Below, in pieces: positions 43,181 through 51,227 of a stretch of DNA of 64,000 nucleotides (positions are counted from its first letter, which is position 1; every line of letters starts with the position of its first letter). Both the position numbers and the translations under genes were made by a program. Source of the stretch: Burkholderiales bacterium (GTDB taxonomy: Bacteria; Pseudomonadota; Gammaproteobacteria; Burkholderiales; Burkholderiaceae_C); assembly GCA_947453625.1 (NCBI GenBank), contig CANGHK010000020.1, positions 1 to 64,000 on the forward strand, read 5' to 3'. Under the pieces are notes generated by a model. It had not been told where the DNA came from. It saw only the letters and a program-made list of their open reading frames with translations, and did no database searches.

Positions 43181-45973
43181 TCAGCCCCCGACCGATTTGA
43201 GCAGGTCGGTCACCTCGGCCTGCTGGGCAAAGGCCGGGCCCAGTCTGGCCAGGGCACCGAGCTCGGTGCGCGCTGCGCGCTTGTTGCCCGTCTGCAGCAG
43301 CAGCTTGGCCAGTTGAAGCCTGAACGGCGCGGACTGGGGCGCGGCGGCGACGACCTGGGTCTGGACTTCGACCGCCTTGGGCAACTGGTTCTCGGCCGCC
43401 AGGCAGAAGGCCAGCGTGTCCATCAGCGCGGGCGTGTCGGGTGCGATCAGCTGCGCACGCTGGGCCAGCGCCAGGGCGCCGGGCTGTTTCTGCAGCGCCA
43501 TCGTGTAGGCCAGGTTGTTCAGCGCCAGCACGTTGTCGGGCTGGCGGTCCAGCACCTGCTGGTAGCGCTGACCGGCCTCGGCCAACTGCTTGCCCGCCAG
43601 CGCAATGTCGCCCAGGTAGAGCAAGAAGGCCAGATCGTCGGGCCGGTCCTTGCGCCAGTCGGCGGCCAGTTGGTCGGCCTGGGCTGACTGCTTGGTGGCC
43701 AGCAGGATGGCGTGCAGCCGTTCAATGCTGTCTCCGGGCTGCTGGCGGGTCAGCGCCTTGCGGTAGGCCGCCGCGGCCTTGTCCCAGTGCTGCTGGCGCT
43801 GCTCGATCTCGCCTTCGAGGCGGTAGCCCAGCGCGTCGTCGGGCTGCGCGGCCTGCAGACTGCGGGCGATCGCCAGCGCTTGCGCGGGCTGGTTCTCGGT
43901 CATCGCCAGGCTGGCCATCGCCTGCTGTACCGCCAGCGACTGGGGGGCGATCTCGTGGGCCCGGCGCACCGCGGCGGCCGCCGCAACAGGCTTGCTGGCG
44001 GCGGTCTGCGCGTCGGCCAGGCGCAGTTGGGGCAGCGGCGACTTGGGGTTGAGCGCGGCCAGCTTGGTGAACGTGTTGACGGCTTGCTGGCTGTCGCCGC
44101 TGAGCAACTGGGCGCGTCCCAGTCGATCGAGCAACTCGGCGTTGTCGGGCAGGGCGACCAGCGCGGACTGCGCGGCGCCCAGCGCGGGCCGGGTCTGCTG
44201 GCGGTTGAGGTGGTGATCGATCAGCAGCAGGCGCGCGGCCGGGTCGTTCGGGTCGGCCTGGACGGCCTGCTCCAGCCAGCGCGCGGACTCCGCCGGCCTG
44301 CCGCCCGAGCGGGTGTTGATCTCGGCCAGCGCCAGCATCGCGCCGGCATTCTTGGGCTTGCGCTCGAGCGCGGCCTCGAAGCGTGCCCTGGCCGCGGCGG
44401 GCTGCTTGGCCGCCAGGTCCAGCGCGGCCAGGCCGGCCAGCGCCGGCAGGTAGTCGGCGTTCTTGGCCAGCGCCTGCTCGAAGCCCTGGCGGGCCCCGGC
44501 GATGTCTCTGCGCTGCAGCGCGATGCGGCCGCGCAGGTGGTCGGGTAGGGGCTGGTCGGGCATCTTGGCCGCCAGCCCGTCGACGGCCTTCAACGCGCCG
44601 GCCAGGTCGCTGCGCCGCAGCATCGCGCTGATCAAGGCCAGGTCGGCCGAGCTGCCCTGGTCCGACGCGGCGATGGACTGCAGCTCAGCCAGCGCCGGCC
44701 CCTCCTGCCCCTTGGTCAGTTGGGACAAGGCCATCGAGGTGCGCAGCCGCTGGTCGTCGGGCTGAAGCTTGGCGGCGCGGGCAAAGCTGGCGTCGGCACC
44801 GGCGGTGTCGCCGCCCATCAGCTGGGCCTGGGCGCTCAGCGTGACCGCCTGAGCGTCGGGCGGGTCGGCATCGACCAGCGGGCGCAGCGTGGCCAGGGCC
44901 TTGTCGGGCTGGCCGGCGCGCAACTGCACCTGGGCCAGTTGGCGGCGTGGCGTGGCCGCGCTGGGCGCCAGTTGCACCGCCTTGGCCAGCAGCGCCTCAG
45001 CCTGGCCCAGGGCGTTGAGCTTGAACTCGGTCTGGCCGGCCAGCACCAGCACGGTCAGGTTGTTCGGCGCTGCACGCAACAGCAGCTGGCTGATCTCCCT
45101 CGCCCGTGGGTAGTCTCCGCGCTGCTCGGCCAGCAAGGCGTCCAGGTACAGGGTCTGGGGATGCCTGGGCGCGGCCTTGCGCATCAGCGCGAGCTGGTGG
45201 TTGGCCGCCGCCACATCGGGCTTGGCCAACTGCAGCATCACCAGGCCGTGGTGCGCTGCCAGCAGGTCGGGCTTGACCTCAAGGGCCTGCCGGTAGGCGG
45301 CCTCGGCCGCCGCGCGGTCTTGCGGGGTGTTGCGCAGCAGCAGTTCGGCCCTGATCATCCAGGCCTCGGCGTGGCCGGGCTTGCGCGCCAGCAAGGCGTC
45401 CAGTTGCGCCAGCGCCCCGGCGTTGTCGTCGCGCGCCGCGCTCAGGCGGGCTTGCAGCAGCCGCGCCGACGGGTCATCGGCTGCCTGCTGCAGCGCCCGG
45501 TCCAGCAGGGCCTGGGCGGCTTCGAGATCGTTGTTTGTCGCGTGGGCAATGGCGAGCTGGGTCTTGAGCTGGGCGTCGGCCAGCGGCACGGGAAGCTGGG
45601 TGTGACCGTGACGCTGCAGCAAGGCCTGGCCTTTCTGCTGGCCGACCAGGGCGCGGGCCAGCAGCGGCAGCACGGCGGTCTCGGACTGGCCCAGTTCCAG
45701 CGCCCGGTCCAGTTCGGCCTCGGCACCGGCCAGGTCGCCGCTGTCGAGCATCAACTGGCCCAGCAGCAGGCGTGCCTGGCCCGACTGCGGATTCTTCTGC
45801 AGAACGTTCTTGACCTGCAGTCGGGCCGCCGCGGTATCGTTCCTGGCCAGCAGCTCGCGCGCAGAGCGCAGCAGATCGGCCTCCTTGGTGCCGCCGCAGG
45901 CTGCCAGCAAGGTGGACAGCAGGCCGGCCAGAACGGCGCTCCGAAAGACGCCCGGACGGGAGAATTTTTTCAA
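43181..45973 (-). CDS. prsT: PEP-CTERM system TPR-repeat lipoprotein PrsT
   Basis: This is a 930-residue lipoprotein. The signal ends in the lipobox LLAACGGTKEADLL with Cys26 as the likely lipidated residue. Nearly the whole mature part consists of TPR helices with W-LG-Y-A-P patterns, for example ARLLLGQLMLDSGDLAGAEA and NNLAYTMALQKQPGALALAQ. Length and order match PrsT of the exosortase/PEP-CTERM exopolysaccharide system, where it is thought to act as a periplasmic scaffold. The rest of the set (sugar transferase, PrsK, PrsR) is 11 kb away in this window. Its upstream side holds a putA remnant. Confidence 0.88.
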   Translation of the reverse strand: MKKFSRPGVFRSAVLAGLLSTLLAACGGTKEADLLRSARELLARNDTAAARLQVKNVLQKNPQSGQARLLLGQLMLDSGDLAGAEAELDRALELGQSETAVLPLLARALVGQQKGQALLQRHGHTQLPVPLADAQLKTQLAIAHATNNDLEAAQALLDRALQQAADDPSARLLQARLSAARDDNAGALAQLDALLARKPGHAEAWMIRAELLLRNTPQDRAAAEAAYRQALEVKPDLLAAHHGLVMLQLAKPDVAAANHQLALMRKAAPRHPQTLYLDALLAEQRGDYPRAREISQLLLRAAPNNLTVLVLAGQTEFKLNALGQAEALLAKAVQLAPSAATPRRQLAQVQLRAGQPDKALATLRPLVDADPPDAQAVTLSAQAQLMGGDTAGADASFARAAKLQPDDQRLRTSMALSQLTKGQEGPALAELQSIAASDQGSSADLALISAMLRRSDLAGALKAVDGLAAKMPDQPLPDHLRGRIALQRRDIAGARQGFEQALAKNADYLPALAGLAALDLAAKQPAAARARFEAALERKPKNAGAMLALAEINTRSGGRPAESARWLEQAVQADPNDPAARLLLIDHHLNRQQTRPALGAAQSALVALPDNAELLDRLGRAQLLSGDSQQAVNTFTKLAALNPKSPLPQLRLADAQTAASKPVAAAAAVRRAHEIAPQSLAVQQAMASLAMTENQPAQALAIARSLQAAQPDDALGYRLEGEIEQRQQHWDKAAAAYRKALTRQQPGDSIERLHAILLATKQSAQADQLAADWRKDRPDDLAFLLYLGDIALAGKQLAEAGQRYQQVLDRQPDNVLALNNLAYTMALQKQPGALALAQRAQLIAPDTPALMDTLAFCLAAENQLPKAVEVQTQVVAAAPQSAPFRLQLAKLLLQTGNKRAARTELGALARLGPAFAQQAEVTDLLKSVGG

Positions 45974-46051
45974 CGGCGACCCCCTGGATTCAGCGTGCCG
46001 CGGTGCCGGCTTGGGTTGCGGTCCGCGGCGACGGCCGGCCAGTATCGCGCA

Positions 46052-46082
46052 GGCCCAACCCCGAAAATGAGGGGTCTGGGCC
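46052..46082. terminator. Stem-loop after the putA remnant
   Basis: GGCCCA plus CCCC (46052-46062) can pair with GGGG plus TGGGCC (46071-46082) around GAAAATGA. It lies just beyond the stop of the putA remnant on the minus strand and was probably its terminator. No U-run follows. Confidence 0.45.
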
Positions 46083-46096
46083 GCGATGTCGTGACT

Positions 46097-46257
46097 TCAG
46101 ACCGGGCTTGGCGCACCGGCCAGCAAGGCCGCGTTGCCGCCGGCGGCGGTGTTGACGGTCAGCGTCTGTTCGGTGCAAAAGCACCAGAGGGTAATGCTGT
46201 CCTCCGGCCTTGGGCCCGGTGCCCGACAGGCCGCCGTGACCGAACAAGATCCGGCGC
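46097..46257 (-). pseudogene. putA: C-terminal remnant of PutA (proline/P5C dehydrogenase)
   Basis: On the minus strand RILFGHGGLSGTGPKAGGQH is followed, after a one-frame shift near 46185, by TEQTLTVNTAAGGNAALLAG and a stop at 46097. Both are hallmarks of the last 50 residues of PutA, where GLSGTGPKAGG precedes TVNTAAAGGNASL. The rest of the roughly 1,200-residue enzyme is absent; the cupin gene lies immediately upstream. It is a deletion relic. Confidence 0.75.
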
Positions 46258-46270
46258 TGACCTTGGGCGG

Positions 46271-46675
46271 CTAGGCGCCTTCGTTGACCGTGCCGTAGTC
46301 GGCCGGCAGGATGATTTCCAGCAACTCGCAGTCGTCGGACCAGCCCACCACCCGGTGGCTTAGGCCCGGCGGCTGGGTCCAGCAACTGCCCACGGTCATC
46401 AGCTGCGTGCCCTGGCCCTCGAAGTCGGTCTTGAACCAGCCCTTCAACACATAGACCAGCTGGAACTGCACATCGTGGTGATGGCGCTGGCTGTACTGCG
46501 CGCCGAAGGGCGCGGTCATCCGGATCACCTGGGCGGTGGCGAGCCCGCCGGTGGCCGCGGCAACGCCGAGGTCGCGGTAGGCCGAGTAGTCGCGCAGGCC
46601 GCCGGTCTTGAAATCGGCCTCGTCGAGGTGGCTGACGTTGAAACGCTGTTCGGCGGGGGCAGGGGTGGGCGGCAT
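46271..46675 (-). CDS. Small cupin-domain protein
   Basis: This is a 134-residue single cupin. The metal-site motif appears in YSQRHHHDVQFQLVYVLKGW (HxH and later Glu/Gln) and the second half in WTQPPGLSHRVVGWSDDCEL with His. The start at 46675 opens MPPTPAPAEQRFNVSHLDEA. It may bind a metal and a small acid or sugar. It lies 30 bp downstream of the M20 peptidase gene on the same strand, so the two are probably co-transcribed. The substrate is unknown. Confidence 0.8.
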   Translation of the reverse strand: MPPTPAPAEQRFNVSHLDEADFKTGGLRDYSAYRDLGVAAATGGLATAQVIRMTAPFGAQYSQRHHHDVQFQLVYVLKGWFKTDFEGQGTQLMTVGSCWTQPPGLSHRVVGWSDDCELLEIILPADYGTVNEGA

Positions 46676-46704
46676 CGTGGGCTCCGGAGTGGGGCAGGGT
46701 GGAT

Positions 46705-48129
46705 TCAGGGCTGGTTCCGGCGGACGACCCGCGGCAGCGTGGCCGCCTGCTCGCCCACCGCCCACAACAGCGCCGCGCTCATGCCCAGGCCCTGGCGCAT
46801 CAGCGGCGCGAGCACATGCTCGTTGGGCGCATGCTGAGAGCAGGCCGGGTAGCTGTGCGGCACCCACACCGTGGGCAGACCCAGGATGTCGGCGAACACG
46901 TCGTTGGGCAGGCTGCCGCCCAGGTTGGGCAGCAGCGCCGGCGCCACGCCGGTGCTCTCGGCCAGGCTGGCCAGCGTCAGCCGCACCCAGGCGTTGTCGG
47001 GGTCGAGCCGGGTGGCGGCCATCACCACCGGCTCGCTGACGCTGATCCCGGTGTAGCCGCCGGCCTGCAAGTGCGCCAGCAGGTGCTCGCGGATGCGGGT
47101 CGCGTCGGTGCCGACGACGAAGCGCAGTTGCAGCGTGGCGCGGGTGGCGGGCGGGATCGCGTTGACCGGCTGTGCCGGGTTGCCGCAGCCCATCGCCAGC
47201 ACCTCCAGCGTGTTCCAGCCGAACACCCGTTCGGCCGGGCTCAGGCCGGGCTCGCCCCAGCCGGCATCGATGGCCGGGTCGCCGGGGCCGCCGCCCACCG
47301 TGATGTCGAACAGCGCGGCGCGCACCGCGGCCGGAATGGCCGGCGGGCGCAGGCCCTGGACCCGGATCACGCCGCGGCCGTCGACCAGGCTGGCGATGGC
47401 GTTGGCCAGCACCGTGCCGGGGTTGCTCAGCAACCCGCCCCAGTTGCCCGAGTGGTGGCCGCCCTCGCGGGCCTGCAGCACCAGGTCGACGTTGGCCACG
47501 CCGCGCGAGCCCAGGAACACCGTCGGCCGGTCGGCGCGCAGACGCGGGCCGTCGCTGGCGATCAGCACATCGGCGGCCAGGCGGTCGCGCTGCTGCAAGC
47601 AGAATTCGGCCAGCCCGGGCGAGCCGGTCTCCTCGCCCATCTCGAGCAGCCATTTGGCGTTGAAACCCAGGCGGCCACCGCGCGCGTCAATCACCGCGGC
47701 GATCGCCGCCAGGTTGATGCTGTGCTGGGCCTTGTTGTCGGCGCTGCCGCGGCCGTACCAGCGCTCGCCGGACTGGCCGGGCGCGGCGGTCAGCGTCCAG
47801 GGGTCGCGGCCCTCGGCCCACTGGCCCTCATGGCCGCGCACCACGTCGCCATGGCCGTAGAACAGCACCGTGGGCAGCGTCGGGTCTTCCAGCCGTTCGG
47901 CGCTCAGCAGCGGCGGGGCGCCGGCCACCGGGTTGGCGTGCAGCGTGGTCGCAAACCCCAGGGCCTGCAGCGCCGGGGCGATCTCGTCGGCGAGGTAGGC
48001 CTGCAGTTCGGCGCCGCGCGCCGGGTTCTGGCTCTCGGTGCGGCAGGCGACGCGACGCGCCAGCACGCGGAAGAAGTCGCCCGAATCGAAGCCGGCCTCG
48101 GCCTGTTGGCGCGCAGCGTTGGCGGACAT
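46705..48129 (-). CDS. M20-family metallopeptidase/deacylase
   Basis: This is a 474-residue zinc hydrolase. Metal and catalytic motifs are FYGHGDVVRGHEGQW (His-x-Asp), YGRGSADNKAQHSIN (Asp), LLEMGEETGSPGLAEF (two Glu), SDGPRL and the late His in APNEHVLAP. A dimerisation domain lies between about residues 200 and 310. M20 enzymes cleave dipeptides or N-acyl amino acids. The ATG at 48129 is 6 bp after the stop of the ABM-domain gene, so it forms an operon with that gene and the cupin gene. Confidence 0.88.
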   Translation of the reverse strand: MSANAARQQAEAGFDSGDFFRVLARRVACRTESQNPARGAELQAYLADEIAPALQALGFATTLHANPVAGAPPLLSAERLEDPTLPTVLFYGHGDVVRGHEGQWAEGRDPWTLTAAPGQSGERWYGRGSADNKAQHSINLAAIAAVIDARGGRLGFNAKWLLEMGEETGSPGLAEFCLQQRDRLAADVLIASDGPRLRADRPTVFLGSRGVANVDLVLQAREGGHHSGNWGGLLSNPGTVLANAIASLVDGRGVIRVQGLRPPAIPAAVRAALFDITVGGGPGDPAIDAGWGEPGLSPAERVFGWNTLEVLAMGCGNPAQPVNAIPPATRATLQLRFVVGTDATRIREHLLAHLQAGGYTGISVSEPVVMAATRLDPDNAWVRLTLASLAESTGVAPALLPNLGGSLPNDVFADILGLPTVWVPHSYPACSQHAPNEHVLAPLMRQGLGMSAALLWAVGEQAATLPRVVRRNQP

Positions 48130-48134
48130 CGCGC

Positions 48135-48437
48135 TCAGCTCGACTGGGCCACCAGCGCGTAGTGTTCCACCTGCGGCGGCTGGGCGAAGAACGGCCCGAT
48201 CAGCGCGCGCCAGGCGGGGAACAGCGGGCCCTGGCGGAAGCCCACGGTGTGGTCTTCCAGCGTGGCCCAGCGGATCTGCAGCATGTAGCGCTCCGGGCTC
48301 TCGACCCCCTTGTTGACGCTCCAGCCCAGCATGCCCTGGGCCTGGCTGGCCACGGTGTCGAGCGCGCGCTGCAGCGCGTTTTCGAAGGCCGCCTGCTGGC
48401 CGGGGGTGATGCGGATGTCGGCAATCTCGAGAATCAT
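48135..48437 (-). CDS. Antibiotic biosynthesis monooxygenase (ABM) domain protein
   Basis: This is a 100-residue ferredoxin-like alpha/beta protein: MILEIADIRITPGQQAAFEN, a helix with ALDTVASQAQGMLGW, and strands SPERYMLQIRWATLEDHTVG. These features fit the ABM superfamily, whose members act as cofactor-free oxygenases or bind haem or quinones. The ATG at 48437 is the only suitable start. It is the first gene of a three-gene unit with the M20 peptidase and the cupin. Confidence 0.82.
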   Translation of the reverse strand: MILEIADIRITPGQQAAFENALQRALDTVASQAQGMLGWSVNKGVESPERYMLQIRWATLEDHTVGFRQGPLFPAWRALIGPFFAQPPQVEHYALVAQSS

Positions 48438-48581
48438 GGGGGCTCCGGGTGGGGTGAATAGCCAGTTTATGCGCGCCCGCCCGCGGCTGCCGCTGCCGGG
48501 CGCTGGGCCCGAACTCTGGGCTACAGTGGCCGCGACAGGCCACCGCACCACCGCCGCACCACCACCCAAGCCCGCCGCCCC

Positions 48582-49436
48582 ATGACCCACCGCACCGAAC
48601 TGCTGATCATCGACGCGCAGAACGATTTCTGCGACCTGCCCGAGGACTACCGTCCGGTCGACCCGCTGGCCGGCGCGCGCCAGGCGCCCGCGCTGCCGGT
48701 GCCCGGCGCGCATGCCGACATGCTGCGCCTGGCGGCCTTGCTGCGCGCCGCCGGCCCGCGGCTGGACGCCGTCACCGTCACGCTCGATGCCCACCACCGC
48801 TTCGACATCGCCCACCCGTCGTTCTGGCGCCAGGCCGACGGCAGCGCGGTGCCGCCGTTCACCGCCATCAGCGCCGGGGCGCTGCGGTCGGGCGCTTTCC
48901 AGCCCCGCGACGCCGCCCACGCGCCGCGTGCGCAGGCCTACCTGGACGCGCTGCAGGCCAGCGGCCGCTACACGCTGGTGGTGTGGCCGGTGCATTGCCA
49001 GATCGGCACTTGGGGCCAGGGCCTGCACGCCGACCTGCTGGCCGCCTGCGACGACTGGCAAGAGTCGCGCGGCCGGCCACTGCAGGCGGTGTTCAAGGGC
49101 AGCAACCCCTGGACCGAGCATTACAGCGCGCTGCAGGCCGAGGTGCCCGATGCCGCTGATGCCGATACCTTGCTCAACCGCACGCTGCTGGCGCGGCTGG
49201 ACGGCGCCGACACGCTGCTGATCGCCGGCCAGGCCAGCAGCCATTGCGTCAAGGCCACGGTCGAGCATCTGCTGGCGCACCTGCCGTCGGGCCGGCCGGA
49301 CCGCCTGCTGCTGCTGACCGACTGCATGAGCCCGGTGGCCGGTTTCGAGGCCCAGGCCCGGGACTTCCTGGCCGCGGCGCAGGCCCAGGGCGTGCGGGCG
49401 ATGCGCCAGGCCGACGCGCTGGCCTGGCTGGGCTGA
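48582..49436 (+). CDS. Nicotinamidase-like cysteine hydrolase (isochorismatase fold)
   Basis: This is a 284-residue amidohydrolase. The catalytic triad of the family is visible: Asp11 in IIDAQNDFC, Lys in VFKGSNPWTEH (about 171) and Cys222 in GQASSHCVKATVEHLL. Metal ligands appear in VTVTLDAHHRFDIAHPSFW, as in PncA. It is longer than PncA (about 210), with an extra insertion before the lysine. It may deamidate nicotinamide in NAD salvage or cleave another small amide. It stands alone, divergent from the ABM gene. Confidence 0.83.
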   Translation: MTHRTELLIIDAQNDFCDLPEDYRPVDPLAGARQAPALPVPGAHADMLRLAALLRAAGPRLDAVTVTLDAHHRFDIAHPSFWRQADGSAVPPFTAISAGALRSGAFQPRDAAHAPRAQAYLDALQASGRYTLVVWPVHCQIGTWGQGLHADLLAACDDWQESRGRPLQAVFKGSNPWTEHYSALQAEVPDAADADTLLNRTLLARLDGADTLLIAGQASSHCVKATVEHLLAHLPSGRPDRLLLLTDCMSPVAGFEAQARDFLAAAQAQGVRAMRQADALAWLG

Positions 49437-49538
49437 GTGTCGGGCTGACGGTCTGGCTGAACCCAGGGGCTGAGCGCCGGCCCGCGCCCGGTCAAACCCG
49501 CGCTCGCCGGCGGGGGGCGACCACTACACTCGACCGCG

Positions 49539-50732
49539 ATGACAGACGCCGACCCGGAACCCCGCTATGCCTGGGTCGCCGTCTGGGCCTGCTTCGTCGC
49601 GCTGGCGGTGATCTTCGGCGTCTCCTACTCGTTCGCCGCTTTCTTTGCCGCGCTGGCCGAGGCCTTCAGCGCCCAGCGCGCCGATGTCTCGCTGGTCTTC
49701 GGCATCTCGGGTCTGGTGTATTTCGTGCTGGGCGCGGGCGGTGGTCTGCTGGCCGACCGCTTCGGCCCGCGCCGGGTCTGCAGCGTGGGCATGCTGTTCA
49801 TCGCCGGCGGCCTGCTCGCCAGCAGCCTGGCGCAGTCTATGCTGGCCATCTATGCCGCCTACGGTGTGGGCATAGGCATAGGCATCGCGCTGGTCTACAC
49901 GCCGGCGATCGCCTGCGTCCAGCCCTGGTTCACGCGCCGCCGCGGCCTGGCCGCGGGCATCGCCAGCGCTGGCATAGGCGCCGGCACGGTGGCCGTGCCG
50001 CTGGCCGCCAGCGCGCTGATCGCCGGCCTGCAGTGGCGTGGCGCGATGCAGGTGCTGGCCGCGGGCGTGCTGCTGCTGGGACTGGGCGCCACGCTCTTGC
50101 TCAAGCGCGCGCCCGCGGCCACCGCGCGCGCCGGCGCGGCCGTGGCCGGCCACAGCTTGCGCCAGGCCATGGCGAGCCGCGAGTTCCGCTGGCTCTATGC
50201 GATGGCGGTGCTGGCCAGCCCCAGCATGTTCATCCCCTTCGCCCATGTCTCGGCCGCCGCGCGTGACCTGGGCGTGACCGACGCGCGGGCGGTAGGCCTG
50301 GTTGGGTTGATCGGCATCGGCAGCCTGATCGGCCGCTTCGCCATCGGCGCGCTGGCCGACCGGGTGGGCCGGCCGCTGACACTCGCGCTGGCGCAGCTCT
50401 CGATGGGCTTGTCCTACGCGCTGTGGTTCGGCGCCGGCGGCTACCCGGCGATGGCGGTGTTCGCGCTCTGGCTGGGCCTGAGCTATGGCGGCATCGTCTC
50501 GCTGATGCCCGCGCTGTGCATGGACTTGTTCGGCGCGCGCGCAGTCTCGGCCATCATCGGCACGCTCTACACCGGCGCGGCGCTGGGCAACCTGCTCGGT
50601 CCCTGGGTGGCCGGGGCGGTGTTCGACGCCCAGCACAGCTACGCCCCGGTGATCTGGGGCTGCGCCTTGCTGTCGGCGCTGGCCACGCTGGCGGCCTGGC
50701 GTCTGGTGGGCCGGCCGGTAGCCCTGCGATGA
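49539..50732 (+). CDS. MFS transporter, monocarboxylate (OFA/MCT)-like
   Basis: This is a 397-residue permease with 12 hydrophobic helices. The first helix, WACFVALAVIFGVSYSFAAF, and the motif LLADRFGPRRV match the oxalate/formate antiporter and monocarboxylate groups. GVGIGIGIALVYTPAIACVQ WFTRRRGLAAG-like residues are the MCT hallmark RG segment. It probably carries a small organic acid. Its stop overlaps the NUDIX gene start (ATGA). Confidence 0.85.
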   Translation: MTDADPEPRYAWVAVWACFVALAVIFGVSYSFAAFFAALAEAFSAQRADVSLVFGISGLVYFVLGAGGGLLADRFGPRRVCSVGMLFIAGGLLASSLAQSMLAIYAAYGVGIGIGIALVYTPAIACVQPWFTRRRGLAAGIASAGIGAGTVAVPLAASALIAGLQWRGAMQVLAAGVLLLGLGATLLLKRAPAATARAGAAVAGHSLRQAMASREFRWLYAMAVLASPSMFIPFAHVSAAARDLGVTDARAVGLVGLIGIGSLIGRFAIGALADRVGRPLTLALAQLSMGLSYALWFGAGGYPAMAVFALWLGLSYGGIVSLMPALCMDLFGARAVSAIIGTLYTGAALGNLLGPWVAGAVFDAQHSYAPVIWGCALLSALATLAAWRLVGRPVALR

Positions 50733-51187
50733 AGAGCCTGTCCTGCGGCATCCTGGTGCTGAACCCGCAAGCCGAACTGCTGCTGTGCCATGTCACCGGC
50801 GCCTGGCATTGGGACATCCCCAAGGGCAGCGCCGAGCCGGGCGAGGCGCCGCTGGCTGCCGCGCTGCGCGAGACGCGCGAGGAATCCGGCCTCGATTTCT
50901 CGGGCCTGGCGCTGACCGATCTGGGCCGCATGGCCTACCGGCCGCGCAAGGATCTGCACCTGTTTGCCTTGCTGACCGGGCGCTTCGATACCTCGGCCTG
51001 CCACTGCGCCAGCCACTACCTCGACAACTGGGGCAACAGCCGGCCCGAGATGGACGGCTGGGAGTGGACGCCTTTTGCCCGCGTGCACCGGCGCTGCGCG
51101 CGCCACATGATCACGGTGCTGAACCAGACCCTGTCGCTGACTGCCTTGTTGGCGCGCTTGCAGGCCGATGCGGCGCCGCCGGCCTAG
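50729..51187 (+). CDS. NUDIX hydrolase
   Basis: This is a 152-residue pyrophosphohydrolase. The Nudix box is complete: G at GSAEPGE, then RETREESGL, fitting GX5EX7REUXEEXGU. The N-terminus SCGILVLNPQAELLLCHV and the substrate-side WDIPKGSAEPGE are of the small diNTP/ADP-ribose hydrolase type. It starts at ATG 50729 inside the transporter stop. The substrate is not predictable. Confidence 0.88.
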   Translation: MKSLSCGILVLNPQAELLLCHVTGAWHWDIPKGSAEPGEAPLAAALRETREESGLDFSGLALTDLGRMAYRPRKDLHLFALLTGRFDTSACHCASHYLDNWGNSRPEMDGWEWTPFARVHRRCARHMITVLNQTLSLTALLARLQADAAPPA

Positions 51188-51227
51188 ACTCGCGTTCCCG
51201 CGCATCAAGCCGCTTCCCGAACGCACC

